DNA of 64,000 nucleotides, taken from Lachnospiraceae bacterium (GTDB lineage Bacteria; Bacillota; Clostridia; Lachnospirales; Lachnospiraceae). The stretch's first letter is position 1. Every line of letters begins with the position of its first letter. Made by a program: the position numbers and the translations under genes. Of the stretch, positions 25,500-34,926 are shown in pieces. The notes below the pieces were generated by a model, which had not been told where the DNA came from, made no database searches, and saw only the letters and a program-made list of their open reading frames with translations. Location of the stretch: contig BLLU01000149.1 in the NCBI GenBank assembly GCA_011959105.1, positions 1 to 64,000 of the forward strand, written 5' to 3'.

Positions 25500-27706
25500 C
25501 CCAGCAAAATATACAGAAGCGTCAACCCCAGGCCCAGACATACAAGCAGCAATCCAAAAGACAGACTGCGGCGGATGATAAAACCATCCTCCTTGAGCCG
25601 GGCATGTTTCATGGCCGCCAGATGCACATAATCCCGCCTGGTGGGAAACCTTCGCTTCCAGGTGTGATTCCCCAGCCACTGTATGCCATTGAGCACATGT
25701 CCGGCAGCCGCCGTCATAACATTGCCTTCTGCCCGTTCCCGGGGGAGCGGGCTGTCCCGGTACAGAGTCCTGCGCAGCAGTATCACTGTCAAATCCAGGG
25801 CACTGTCCAACAGCCTGCACAGAATCCCCCACACCAGCGGTAAAAAAGATAACAGCAGGGGCCGATACAGCAATTCCTCCAAATCCAGCCAGGCAGGCCA
25901 GGGGTTCACATACTCCCCTGGCTGCTTCCATTTAAAAAACCGCCTCACCGGCCCTGTCAAAGCAGAGGATTCTCCCGGCGCAGTCCCGGTTTTCATCAAT
26001 ATTCCTCTCACAATGACAATATATACCGCCGCTCCGATTCCCATGGAAACGACTGCTCCCGCCAGATTGCCCGGGCTGTAAAATGCCACCTGCTCCCCGC
26101 TTTCCTTTAACCCCATAAAGCCCTGCCCCAGCCAGGCCACAGGGTCCATGGTGAACCCCGGCGCCAGCCCCCAGAGTACCAGGATTCCGGCGCTGGCTGT
26201 GAGGGCAAATCCCGTCCCCGGATTCCAATAGCCCTTTTTTACCTCATAGGAAGCCTGCCTTGCACCATCCCCGTTTTTTTCCACAAAAATCGCCACAAAC
26301 AATTTGGTCATATAAGCAGCGGTCAGCCCGCCGGAGATCAGAAACAGCCACTCCAGTATAGTAAACATCCCTCCGCCGCCATATTCCACAATACTTTCAT
26401 GCAGCAGCGTCTTGCTCACATACCCTGCGGACAGCGGTACACCGCTGACGGACAAAGCCCCTGCCAGAAAAATTCCCTTCAGCAGCGGTTTCTCTCTCCC
26501 ATATCCCCGCAGTGTATTCAAATCCGACTCATGGACATTCAGGTAAATCACCCCCGCCGCCATGAACAGCACCAGCTTAATCAAAGAATGGCTTACCATA
26601 TGCAGCAATGTGCCATGTACCGCCAGGGCCTTCTCCTCTCCCGCCAGCCCCTGCATACCCACTCCCACCAGAATAAAACCGATCTGGGACATGGTGGAGC
26701 AGGCCAGCGTGCGCTTCAGATCCAGTGAAAAAACAGCCAGCACCGCTCCAAGCACCATGGTGACGGCCCCCAGAGCCAACAGCAGCCTCCCCCATTTTTC
26801 GTCCCCGTGAAACAGTTGGCTTCCTAAAATCAATATCCCGTAAATCCCGGTCTTGGTCAATATGCCGGACAGCAAAGCCGAGGCGGGAGCCGGAGCCACG
26901 GGATGGGCCCTGGGAAGCCAGATATGCAGGGGAAAGGCCCCCGCCTTTGCCCCAAATCCCACCAGCATGCATGTCCCGGCGGCATACAGGATTCTCTTAT
27001 CCCGTAGGCTTTCCGCTGCCCGGGCCAATTCTGCGATCTCCAAAGTACCCAGTTCCCGATACAGCAGAAATATCCCCATCAGCAGCACCATACCTCCTAT
27101 CACCGCCACCGCCAGATAAGTTTCCGCCGCCCGCAGGGAGGCAACATTTTCCTCCTGGGCAACCCACACATAGGAAGTAAAAGACATAAGTTCGAAAAAA
27201 ACAAAGGTTGTCAGCAGGTCTGCAGAAAGAAACACTCCCATGACAGTTCCCTGGGTCCACAGCAGAAACAGGTAAAACCGCTCCGCATGCCGCCGGCGGG
27301 CAAAATACTCCCCCGCAAATAATGTGGTCATAAACCACATCAGCGCCGACACCACACAGCAGATTAACCGCAGGCCGTCCATGCAGAACCGCAGCCCCAA
27401 CCCGCAGATGTGGGGAACGGAATATTCCGGCATCTTCTCCATCCCCTGGAAATGCCTGAAATAAAAACCCGCCAGACACAGCACCAGCAGCAATTCCGCC
27501 GTCACGGCGCAGACAGCCAGGAGGCGCCCGGCCCGGGAGATTCCCCGGCCAGCCCTCTTTTGGCTCCCCGCCCGGCCAGCCCCATATACTGCAGCCCCCA
27601 TCAAAAAGGGCAGCAATACCAGGATCACAAGACCTATATTGCCTCTTGGAACTGTCCCGGCCGCCATACTCATTATGTCACGCCAGCCCATACCACATTC
27701 TGTCAT
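25496..27706 (-). CDS. Proton-conducting antiporter subunit, NuoL/HyfB-like, long form
   Basis: A 736-residue polytopic protein of the proton_antipo_M family, the last gene of the Mrp/Mbh-like operon. The ion-path residues are visible: Glu in FVFFELMSF, Lys in GFGAKAGAFPLHIWLPRAHP, Lys in LLSGILTKTGIYG, His/Lys in LLHMVSHSLIKLVLF and Lys in AGYVSKTLLHES. About 200 extra C-terminal residues include a soluble segment rich in Arg/Pro and a final membrane helix, reminiscent of NuoL/HyfB-type subunits with an extension. Two ATGs are adjacent; the second (27706) has better spacing to AGGAG. It ends tail to tail with the ABC-F gene with overlapping stops. Confidence 0.88.
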   Translation of the reverse strand: MTECGMGWRDIMSMAAGTVPRGNIGLVILVLLPFLMGAAVYGAGRAGSQKRAGRGISRAGRLLAVCAVTAELLLVLCLAGFYFRHFQGMEKMPEYSVPHICGLGLRFCMDGLRLICCVVSALMWFMTTLFAGEYFARRRHAERFYLFLLWTQGTVMGVFLSADLLTTFVFFELMSFTSYVWVAQEENVASLRAAETYLAVAVIGGMVLLMGIFLLYRELGTLEIAELARAAESLRDKRILYAAGTCMLVGFGAKAGAFPLHIWLPRAHPVAPAPASALLSGILTKTGIYGILILGSQLFHGDEKWGRLLLALGAVTMVLGAVLAVFSLDLKRTLACSTMSQIGFILVGVGMQGLAGEEKALAVHGTLLHMVSHSLIKLVLFMAAGVIYLNVHESDLNTLRGYGREKPLLKGIFLAGALSVSGVPLSAGYVSKTLLHESIVEYGGGGMFTILEWLFLISGGLTAAYMTKLFVAIFVEKNGDGARQASYEVKKGYWNPGTGFALTASAGILVLWGLAPGFTMDPVAWLGQGFMGLKESGEQVAFYSPGNLAGAVVSMGIGAAVYIVIVRGILMKTGTAPGESSALTGPVRRFFKWKQPGEYVNPWPAWLDLEELLYRPLLLSFLPLVWGILCRLLDSALDLTVILLRRTLYRDSPLPRERAEGNVMTAAAGHVLNGIQWLGNHTWKRRFPTRRDYVHLAAMKHARLKEDGFIIRRSLSFGLLLVCLGLGLTLLYILLG

Positions 27707-27774
27707 CATTACTCCTGTTCTCCTGCATCCTGCTGCGATTCAGATCCCTTTTCCCTGAAAATGACAAGGGTACT

Positions 27775-29256
27775 CTACTGCGGCGGCATCGCTGAAGCCA
27801 CATCCCACAGAACCTCCCTAAAGGGTCGGGAATACAGTCCGAACAACAGAATTGCCGCCGCAAATACCGCCAGGGGCAGCAGCATCTTCCACCCCGGGTC
27901 CCTGGCCTCCGGAACCTTATTGTAATCAAAGTCTTTTCCCGGAAAAAAAGCCCTCACAGAAATCGTCAGCATATAGATGGCCGTGAACAGCGCCGACACC
28001 AGCAAGGCCCCCACTCCCGCCAGAGCCATGGGATTATCGCTGGCCACCGCCGCCTGGGCCAAATGCCATTTACTGACAAAGCCAGCCAGTCCGGGAACAC
28101 CCATCAGCGCCATGCCGCAGAGAGTAAAAACCGCCAGCACTTTTGGCATTTTCCGGCCCAGACCATTAAGTTCCTGTATAAAGCTGCAGCCCGTCTCATG
28201 TATTACAGCGCCTGCGCAGAAAAAGGAACCGACTTTCATAAAGGAATGGAACAGCATATGGCAAAGTGCCCCGGCCAGCCCCAGGGGCGACATCAGCACT
28301 GCGCCGAACAGGATATAGGACAGATTGCTCACCGTAGACCAGGCCAGCCGCCGCTTGATATGCGTCTCCTTCAACGCCCGGCCGCAGCCGTATACAATCG
28401 TAAAAATCACCAACAGCATCACCGTATCCTGGGCCCATGTGCCCCTTAACATCCCTGGGCCAAAGCTGTAATAGGTAATGCGCATTACAGCAAAAGCACC
28501 TGTGTTGACCACCGCCACCGCATGCAGCAGCGCCGTCACCGGTGTGGGAGCCACCCCCGCCCTTGGCAGCCAGTTGGAGAAAGGCCAAACAGCGGTTTTG
28601 ACCCCAAATCCCAGAAAGCACAGCACATACATCAGAAGCATCAGATTGGTCTTGTCTCCTATTATGGCCGCATCCAACACGCCCCCGGGCACGAAAGCGG
28701 AAGTGACGCCATAGGACAGGATAAACACCATGCCGATAAAGGCAAAAGCCGCCCCGCCGATCATATAATATAAGTAACTGCGGCTGGCCAGCACCGCCTC
28801 CCTGGTACGGGAGTGCAGGATCAGGGGCAATGTGACAAGACTCATCATTTCAAAGAAAAAATACATGGTCAGAATATTATCCGCCATGGCGATACCCAAA
28901 GTGACTCCATAGGTAATAATATAAAACATATAAAAAGATTTTTCGTTGTTGTCTTTATCCATATATTCAAAAGAGTACAACACCGCCGGAGGCCAGAGCA
29001 CCGCCGCCAAGGCGGCGAATACCCTTCCCAGCCCGTCCAGATGGAAACTCACCCGCAGATTGCCGGTAAAGCGGAACAGAACAAATGCCTCCTCCGGTTG
29101 AAAAAACAGCATGGCCGCAACCAGTATGGAATTGAGCAGCACCAGAGCCTGCACATACCAAAGCAGGTCCCTCCTGCTTTTAAAAGGAAGCAGCGGGATC
29201 AGGATGCCTCCCAGGATGGGAAGCAGCACCACTGTGATCATCACCGCAATATGCAT
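27775..29256 (-). CDS. Proton-conducting antiporter subunit (NuoL/MnhD-like)
   Basis: A 493-residue membrane protein with about 14 hydrophobic segments. The Glu of TM5 (YFFFEMMSLV) and the TM7 Lys (GFGVKTAVWPFSNWLP) are kept, as is Lys in GFVSKWHLAQ. In TM8 the usual Lys is replaced: the motif reads LLHAVAVVNTGAFAV, with a His as in NuoL. So this copy differs in its central proton-path residue from its three sister subunits. GGAGA precedes the ATG; spacing to the neighbouring genes is 27 and 65 bp, consistent with one operon. Confidence 0.88.
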   Translation of the reverse strand: MHIAVMITVVLLPILGGILIPLLPFKSRRDLLWYVQALVLLNSILVAAMLFFQPEEAFVLFRFTGNLRVSFHLDGLGRVFAALAAVLWPPAVLYSFEYMDKDNNEKSFYMFYIITYGVTLGIAMADNILTMYFFFEMMSLVTLPLILHSRTREAVLASRSYLYYMIGGAAFAFIGMVFILSYGVTSAFVPGGVLDAAIIGDKTNLMLLMYVLCFLGFGVKTAVWPFSNWLPRAGVAPTPVTALLHAVAVVNTGAFAVMRITYYSFGPGMLRGTWAQDTVMLLVIFTIVYGCGRALKETHIKRRLAWSTVSNLSYILFGAVLMSPLGLAGALCHMLFHSFMKVGSFFCAGAVIHETGCSFIQELNGLGRKMPKVLAVFTLCGMALMGVPGLAGFVSKWHLAQAAVASDNPMALAGVGALLVSALFTAIYMLTISVRAFFPGKDFDYNKVPEARDPGWKMLLPLAVFAAAILLFGLYSRPFREVLWDVASAMPPQ

Positions 29257-29283
29257 TGTTATTTCTCCTTTTGCTTATAGTGC

Positions 29284-30825
29284 TCACATTGTCGATTGCG
29301 CGATTATACCTGCGTACTCCGTAAGGATTCCGGGTAAAAGGCCCAGGACCATAGACAGGGCTGCCAAAACCAGCAGGGGAAGCAGCATAGCCGCCCCGGG
29401 TTCCTGCCGCTCTGTCTGCGGTGCCGGACCATTCCCGAAAAAACCTCTTGTTACAATGGGAAGCAGATACCCGGCGGTGAGAATGGCACTGAGCAGAAGT
29501 ACCGCCGCTCCCACATATCCCCAGACGCCCAGGCCTGCCTCCAAAGCCCCCTGGGCCAGATACCATTTGCTGACAAAACCACAGGCGGGCGGGATTCCAA
29601 TAAGGGCCAGCGCCAATAGGGTATAACCCCACAACGTTGTCGGCATTGTACGGCCAATTCCCCTCAATTCCTCCGCTTCGGTCTTTCCGCTGCAATGCAG
29701 AAACACCCCTGCCGTAAGAAACAGGCCGCTTTTTATCACCCCGTGAAACGCAACATGCAGCAGCGCCCCCACAAGCCCCTCAGGAGATAATACAGCCAGA
29801 CCGAAGAGAATATAGGACAACTGACTGACGGTGGAATAGGCCAGGCGCTTTTTCAGGACCGGCTCCCGACAGGCCAGCAGGGATCCCATACCTATTGTGA
29901 TAAGCGCCAGCGTCATCCAGACATACTGTACCCAGGTCCCCCGGAGAAATTCCGGCCCCACCACATAGTAAACCACCCGAAGGATGGCCAGTACCCCGGA
30001 TTTCACAAGGACGCCGGACAAGACTGCAGAAGCCGGGGAAGGGGCCACGGGATGAGCCGCAGGCAGCCAGGCATGCAGAGGAAACATACCCGCCTTGGCC
30101 CCTAAGCCCACCACCAGCAGCAGCACCGCCGTCAGAAGGAGTTCCTCTTGTCCCCGTACCGCCTCCTGCCTCAATATCCCTCCCGGAGAAAATGCCGCCG
30201 TTCCGAAGACATGATGGAAGAGAAAAATCCCAAAAAGCCCCATATAGGCACCACACAGAGAGTAAAACAAATATTTCAGTCCCGCCATGATGGCTTCCCT
30301 GCTGCCGTTATGCAGTACCAATGGGAATGACGCAAGTGTCATAAACTCATAAAACAGGTACATGGTCACAAGATTCCCTGCAAAGTACAGACAGACCAGC
30401 GCCCCATATACCAAGAAGTAAAAACCATAAAACCGTTTTTCCCCTCCCTCCCGCCGTATATATACAATGCTGTAGATTCCCACCGGCACCCACACTGCCG
30501 TAGCCAGGGTTACAAACCATCTGCCCAACGGATCTATTCGAAAATACACGGGAACATCTTTCATCAGATGAAACAGTATCACCTCTCCGTCACCGCTCCA
30601 GGCCACCACCATTGCCAATGCTGCCGCCGTCAGCAGCGCTCCCAGAGCCGGCGCCCCTACCCTGCTGAGCCGCAGCGTTCTGCTGCCGGATTCTCCCTCC
30701 TGCGGCTCCTCTCCTCTGTCTGCCAGTTCAGGTAAGGAAATATATTCCGTAAAAGAGGCTGTCAGAAAAAATACCCCTGCGGCGCCTGCTGCCAGGGCCG
30801 GACTCAATATCCACAGACTCTCCAT
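29284..30825 (-). CDS. Proton-conducting antiporter subunit (MnhD-like)
   Basis: A 513-residue polytopic membrane protein of the proton_antipo_M family. Key residues: Glu in YLFYEFMTLASF, Lys in GLGAKAGMFPLHAWLPAAHP, Lys in SGVLVKSGVLAI, His and Lys in HVAFHGVIKSGLFL, Lys in GFVSKWYLAQG. I prefer ATG at 30825, which follows GGGAGG; the track ATG at 30876 has the purine run too close and would add 17 hydrophilic residues. It resembles the 493-residue subunit, which suggests duplication within the operon. Confidence 0.88.
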   Translation of the reverse strand: MESLWILSPALAAGAAGVFFLTASFTEYISLPELADRGEEPQEGESGSRTLRLSRVGAPALGALLTAAALAMVVAWSGDGEVILFHLMKDVPVYFRIDPLGRWFVTLATAVWVPVGIYSIVYIRREGGEKRFYGFYFLVYGALVCLYFAGNLVTMYLFYEFMTLASFPLVLHNGSREAIMAGLKYLFYSLCGAYMGLFGIFLFHHVFGTAAFSPGGILRQEAVRGQEELLLTAVLLLVVGLGAKAGMFPLHAWLPAAHPVAPSPASAVLSGVLVKSGVLAILRVVYYVVGPEFLRGTWVQYVWMTLALITIGMGSLLACREPVLKKRLAYSTVSQLSYILFGLAVLSPEGLVGALLHVAFHGVIKSGLFLTAGVFLHCSGKTEAEELRGIGRTMPTTLWGYTLLALALIGIPPACGFVSKWYLAQGALEAGLGVWGYVGAAVLLLSAILTAGYLLPIVTRGFFGNGPAPQTERQEPGAAMLLPLLVLAALSMVLGLLPGILTEYAGIIAQSTM

Positions 30826-30878
30826 ATTTCCTCCCTTCTGGAATCCAAATCCGCCATTTTCATTCCCGGGTTCCATCC

Positions 30879-32408
30879 CTATAAAGTGTTAAACATCTCC
30901 AGTCCCTGCCGGATCAGTCCAATCAGCGGTTCGGAATTAAGGCCCAGCACAATGTTGAGCAAAATGAACAGAATCATGGCCGCCGCCTTTAACGGCTGCT
31001 GCCTCAAAGTGATATTCTCATATTCCCGGGGCAGCGCACCGGCAGTTCCGGGAACAGGGGATCCCGAAGGCGAATAAATTCGAATCACCGTTTTCATAAA
31101 ATACATCGTATTCAGAACCGAACTAAGAGCCAGAGCCATCAGCGTAGGCAGCATTTTCAGATCATGCCCCACCGCCGCCTGCGAGAAAAACAGCTTGGAA
31201 ATAAAGCCCGCGAACATGGGCACCCCCACCATGGAGAGGGAGCCTGCCGTGAAAGCCACCCCCGCCAGTCTGTTGCGGAAACCCGCGCCGTTTAAGTCCT
31301 TAAAATACCTGCTCTTGCCGGATACTTCCGTAATGCCCGATGCCGCCACAAACAGCAGGGACTTGGTGGCCGCGTGGCAAATCATATGGTAGATGCTGGC
31401 AATGACCCCCGCCGTGGTCCCCAGTCCAAATCCCATGTAAATATAGCCGATCTGCGCCACGGAAGAGTACGCGATCATCCGCCGTATATCGCTCTCCCGA
31501 ATAGCGTCCAGCGAGCCCATAATCATTCCTGCGATTCCGAATACGAACAGTACATGGATCACCTTACTGTCCCTGATTACGTCGAAACCGATCACCCGGT
31601 AAAATATTTTCACCAACAGAAAGATATACCCCTTGGACACCAGAGAAGACAAAATCGCCGCCGAGGACAGAGTGGAATATCCATATGCGTCCGGCAGCCA
31701 GGTATGGAAGGGAAACAGGGCACTTTTGATGGCCAGACCCACGCACATAAGACAGATTGCCACCAGCAGGGGCGTCTGGTACTGCCCGAAATCCGCCAGC
31801 GCTTGTACGCTCTCCCTGATATTGCTCATCAGCAAATGCCCTGTAAGATCATAGAGAAAGCACAGGCCCAACAACAGCAGGCCGGATCCCAGCAGGCTCA
31901 TGATCATATAACGGGTGGCCGCCTCAATGGTCCGCCCGTTCTGCCGGATCATAATCAAACCGCAGGCGGAAATGGTGTTGATTTCCACAAATACATAGGC
32001 GGTAAACAAATCGTTGGTATAAAGGAGCGCCAGCAGGGAACAGAGCAGCAGATCCACCATGATATAGTACAGGTTTTGTTTGCCAGACTCGATCTCCGCC
32101 TCCCGCTCCCGGGAGCCTCCCCACATACACAGCAGCATGATTACACAAAAAATTACGGCCAGCAGCGCCTCCAATATACCTGCCCGGAGCTCGTTTCCCC
32201 AGGGGGCGGGAAAATGCCCCATGGTATAAACAAAGGCCTCCCCTGTCCGCGCCGCATACCACAGCACGGCCCCGGACAGCAGTCCGCACAGCGCAATCAC
32301 TGCCCCATTCGCCCTTTTCGCCCATTTTCCATCCAAAACAGAGGACAGAGGCCCGGAAAACAGAGACAATACAATGGAGAAAAAGGGAAAATTGCGAATG
32401 AACTCCAT
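30879..32408 (-). CDS. Proton-conducting antiporter subunit (MnhD/MbhH-like)
   Basis: A 509-residue antiporter-like subunit, the first of four and directly after the MnhC-type gene, which is the normal place for MrpD/MbhH. It has Glu in YVFVEINTIS, Lys in GLAIKSALFPFHTWLPDAY, Lys in LSSLVSKGYIF, His/Lys in HMICHAATKSLLFV and Lys in GFISKLFFSQ, so the full proton path appears intact. Its start overlaps the mnhC stop (TAATG), indicating translational coupling. This is the best candidate for the true MnhD of the complex. Confidence 0.9.
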   Translation of the reverse strand: MEFIRNFPFFSIVLSLFSGPLSSVLDGKWAKRANGAVIALCGLLSGAVLWYAARTGEAFVYTMGHFPAPWGNELRAGILEALLAVIFCVIMLLCMWGGSREREAEIESGKQNLYYIMVDLLLCSLLALLYTNDLFTAYVFVEINTISACGLIMIRQNGRTIEAATRYMIMSLLGSGLLLLGLCFLYDLTGHLLMSNIRESVQALADFGQYQTPLLVAICLMCVGLAIKSALFPFHTWLPDAYGYSTLSSAAILSSLVSKGYIFLLVKIFYRVIGFDVIRDSKVIHVLFVFGIAGMIMGSLDAIRESDIRRMIAYSSVAQIGYIYMGFGLGTTAGVIASIYHMICHAATKSLLFVAASGITEVSGKSRYFKDLNGAGFRNRLAGVAFTAGSLSMVGVPMFAGFISKLFFSQAAVGHDLKMLPTLMALALSSVLNTMYFMKTVIRIYSPSGSPVPGTAGALPREYENITLRQQPLKAAAMILFILLNIVLGLNSEPLIGLIRQGLEMFNTL

Positions 32409-32785
32409 TACTTTTCCTCCCTCTTCAACAGGGTGGAGATCTCGTCCAGATCCAGGCTGTGATACCGCCGGTACAGCCGGATTGTCAGGGACAACAGCAG
32501 CGCCGTCACCGATACGGACACCACAATACCTGTCAGCACCAGGCCGCTGGGAATGGGGTTCACATAGGCTTCCGCCCTCTGCACGCCGTCCGCCGCCACC
32601 GGCGCTTTCCGCCCTTCAATATAGCCCTTCAGCGCCAGGAACAGATAGGTGGCCGTATCCATGATATTCAACCCGATGATCTTCTTGATCAGGTTTTTCT
32701 GCAAAAGCAGGTTGGAGAAACCGATGCCGAACAGGATCATAGCCACCGCCTCCCCATAATTGCGAATCAAATTCCCCAAGTCCAT
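32408..32785 (-). CDS. mnhC: Na+/H+ antiporter subunit C (NuoK-like)
   Basis: A 125-residue protein with three membrane helices of the MnhC/NuoK family. The conserved motif KKIIGLNIMDTATYLFLA sits in the first half, and NPIPSGLVLTGIVVSVSVTALLL matches the P-x-x-L-V-L-T-x-I-V-I signature. A short charged tail follows. It lies between the MnhB-like gene (59-bp gap) and the first MnhD-like gene (1-bp overlap), the canonical B-C-D order. Confidence 0.9.
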   Translation of the reverse strand: MDLGNLIRNYGEAVAMILFGIGFSNLLLQKNLIKKIIGLNIMDTATYLFLALKGYIEGRKAPVAADGVQRAEAYVNPIPSGLVLTGIVVSVSVTALLLSLTIRLYRRYHSLDLDEISTLLKREEK

Positions 32786-32844
32786 TTATTTTCCCTCTGC
32801 CCTCCAGGCATTCTTTCCGTGCAGGACTGGAAGTTCTTTCTGCA

Positions 32845-33816
32845 CTAATAGCCCCCCTTTCGAAACATCCCATAAAAAGTGTACATCGTGCCCGCCACCA
32901 CTACACCCACACAGATATTCAGCGGCAGGATCAGGCCGCTGCTCAGGATGGCTCCCGGCGTGCCCAGAGGAATCACGCTCTCCAGGTGATTGGCCCCTGT
33001 ATAAAAAGAATAGGTTTTTAACACACAGTAGCAGGCCAGGGCTCCAAAACTCATCCGCTTATAGGTTCTGGCGGTGAAAAAGCGCTCCGCCCTGGCAAAT
33101 CCAAAAGCGCTGACATACAGGATCAGCCCTGCGCCAATTACCGCCCCGCCGGAAAAGCCGCCCCCCGGCCCCAGATGGCCGCAGAGGATGATATAGATCC
33201 CAAAAATGAGGATAAAAGGCACCAACAGCCTGGCCGCTGTCTGCAATATCACATCGTTTTTCGGCTCGTAGGCCCTGTCATGGGCCTCCGCCTCTTCCTC
33301 GCTGTTTTTGCCTTTCTTACTGTCTGCCCGCAAAAGAATCAGCACCGTACAGGCGGCGATAAAAAGTACATGAGATTCTCCCAGCGTGTCAAAGGCCCGA
33401 TAGTCCAAGATCATACCCGTGACAAGATTCACCGCCCCCGTCTCCTCCAGTCCCTTCTCAATATACCGCCGGGACACTTCGTTATTCACCGGTCTGTCCG
33501 CCTCCCCCAGAGGGGGCAGATCCGCCACCCCCATAAGGAGCATGGCCACCAGCAGGACGCAGAACAGCAGACTGAATCCCCGATACATTTTTTGAAACAG
33601 GACCACCTCCCGGTTGTGTTCCGTGTCATAGACCCGGGCGCGCACCCGCTTTCTGTCTTCCTGCATCCTCCGCAGGGCAGCTTCATCTTCCTGGCGGGGC
33701 TCCCGGGGCCTTATCTCCAGATTGCCCAGATAGGGATCCCTGCTGCCCTCCAGCCAGATTTTCAACCGATAGGAAAGGGTTTTCTCGTACCTCTCACGAG
33801 GCAGTTTTCGACTCAT
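32845..33816 (-). CDS. mnhB: MbhE/MnhB fusion subunit of antiporter
   Basis: A 323-residue protein combining two modules. The first 75 residues are hydrophilic and highly charged (RRMQEDRKRVRARVYDTEHN), which is unusual for the family. A membrane helix and a short MbhE-like part follow (DYRAFDTLGESHVLFIAA), then an MnhB domain with its signature GHLGPGGGFSGGAVIGAG and three further helices. Fusion of an MbhE-like part to MnhB matches the C-terminal part of MrpA plus MrpB. The ATG overlaps the stop of the DUF4040 gene by 4 bp (ATGA). Confidence 0.85.
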   Translation of the reverse strand: MSRKLPRERYEKTLSYRLKIWLEGSRDPYLGNLEIRPREPRQEDEAALRRMQEDRKRVRARVYDTEHNREVVLFQKMYRGFSLLFCVLLVAMLLMGVADLPPLGEADRPVNNEVSRRYIEKGLEETGAVNLVTGMILDYRAFDTLGESHVLFIAACTVLILLRADSKKGKNSEEEAEAHDRAYEPKNDVILQTAARLLVPFILIFGIYIILCGHLGPGGGFSGGAVIGAGLILYVSAFGFARAERFFTARTYKRMSFGALACYCVLKTYSFYTGANHLESVIPLGTPGAILSSGLILPLNICVGVVVAGTMYTFYGMFRKGGY

Positions 33817-34112
33817 AAACTGCGCCTCCTTCTATGCTCCAACTCACTCTCTGCTTCCCTGCCCGCGGCCTCCGCCCCCATAATGGCATGAATTTTCTTC
33901 AGTGTCAGCACAAACAGCACCGTGGTAATACCCGCACCTACCGCCGCTTCGGTAATGGCCAGATCCGGCGCTTCCAGTACCACCCAGACGATGGACATCA
34001 CAAGACTGTAGGACATAAAGATCAGCACCGTGTTCAGCAGACTCCCGGACAGGCTGGCCCCCACCGCGCACACAATCAGGAACAAAAACAAAATGCATGT
34101 AAAGACTGTCAT
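33813..34112 (-). CDS. DUF4040 / MbhD-like antiporter subunit
   Basis: A 99-residue membrane protein with three helices. The motif VVLEAPDLAITEAAVGAGITTVLF is the DUF4040/MbhD hallmark, equivalent to part of the C-terminal region of MrpA and related to NuoJ. The start is ATG at 34112 with GGAGAAGGG and a 10-bp gap from mnhG; the longer track ORF would overlap mnhG extensively. As a separate gene it gives this operon an Mbh-like rather than a Bacillus Mrp-like organisation. Confidence 0.87.
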   Translation of the reverse strand: MTVFTCILFLFLIVCAVGASLSGSLLNTVLIFMSYSLVMSIVWVVLEAPDLAITEAAVGAGITTVLFVLTLKKIHAIMGAEAAGREAESELEHRRRRSL

Positions 34113-34122
34113 AACCCTTCTC

Positions 34123-34545
34123 CTATATAAGATCCGTCCGCTCTTTTTCATCCGGAAAAGCCTGCATGGCATGGGACTTTCCCTGGCTGCTCTGATCCTC
34201 TTCCTCCGGGGTCAGGGACTTCTCCAATAAACGGTAATGTTTCTCCGGTTCTTCACCCGTGGTCACTTCCAGCCGGGCAATCAGATGGGAAGAGGTGGGA
34301 GAGGAGAGCCACAAAAATAAAATTACCAAAAACAGCTTCAAAGAAGTAAAATTCCACCCGCATATGACCATCAGTCCCAGCATGCAGCAGCCGATCCCCA
34401 GCGTATCCCCCATGGCCGCCGCATGCATTCGGTTCAGAATATAGCGGAACCGAAATACCCCTACCATCTCAATGACAAATATGCCCAATCCCGTCAGCAA
34501 GAATGCCGCTCCTGCCAGAAAACGAATCCATTCCCATACCGCCAT
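34123..34545 (-). CDS. mnhG: Na+/H+ antiporter subunit G
   Basis: A 140-residue MnhG/MrpG protein: three membrane helices, the conserved FRFRYILNRMHAAAMGDTLGIG motif after the first helix, and LWLSSPTSSHLIARL in the third. The C-terminal 45 residues are hydrophilic and acidic, longer than usual. It starts 3 bp after the mnhF stop, with a GGAGG 8 bp upstream. Confidence 0.9.
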   Translation of the reverse strand: MAVWEWIRFLAGAAFLLTGLGIFVIEMVGVFRFRYILNRMHAAAMGDTLGIGCCMLGLMVICGWNFTSLKLFLVILFLWLSSPTSSHLIARLEVTTGEEPEKHYRLLEKSLTPEEEDQSSQGKSHAMQAFPDEKERTDLI

Positions 34546-34548
34546 GGT

Positions 34549-34878
34549 TTACACCTCCGGCCCTTCCCCTCTGTGCTCTTTCCATTCCGTATATACGCCC
34601 ATATACACCTTGGTCAATATGATGACAGCCAAAAAGCTGATCATGGCATAAATCAGGCAGATATCCACCAGGTATCCCTCCTCCAGGAGCAGAGCCAATA
34701 CAGAGATGATCACCATGACCATGGTTCCCATCATGTTCACCGCCACCACCCGGTCCGCAATCCGAGGCCCGATGATGGCCCTGATCAGACACAGTACCAC
34801 CATCACCGCCAGAAACACCAGCGCCCCAACCAGCAAAAATGCATATGCCTGCCCCAGACCCGGTATCCTTTCCTCCAT
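34549..34878 (-). CDS. mnhF: Na+/H+ antiporter subunit F
   Basis: A 109-residue MnhF/MrpF protein with three membrane helices. CLIRAIIGPRIADRVVAVNMMGT matches the family core, and ICLIYAMISFLAVIILTKVYMG the third helix. AAGGAGG lies upstream of the ATG. It lies between mnhE (48-bp gap) and mnhG (3-bp gap). Confidence 0.9.
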   Translation of the reverse strand: MEERIPGLGQAYAFLLVGALVFLAVMVVLCLIRAIIGPRIADRVVAVNMMGTMVMVIISVLALLLEEGYLVDICLIYAMISFLAVIILTKVYMGVYTEWKEHRGEGPEV

Positions 34879-34926
34879 GTCGGCCTCCTTCCCCGGGACA
34901 TGGGCCTCTCCCGCCCCATCCCTCTT

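Noticed and set aside
25488-25931. Alternative frames in the antiporter genes (for example 147-aa and 160-aa minus ORFs)
   Set aside because: Internal frames of large membrane-protein genes; no ribosome sites, and composition rich in Gly/Arg/Cys.
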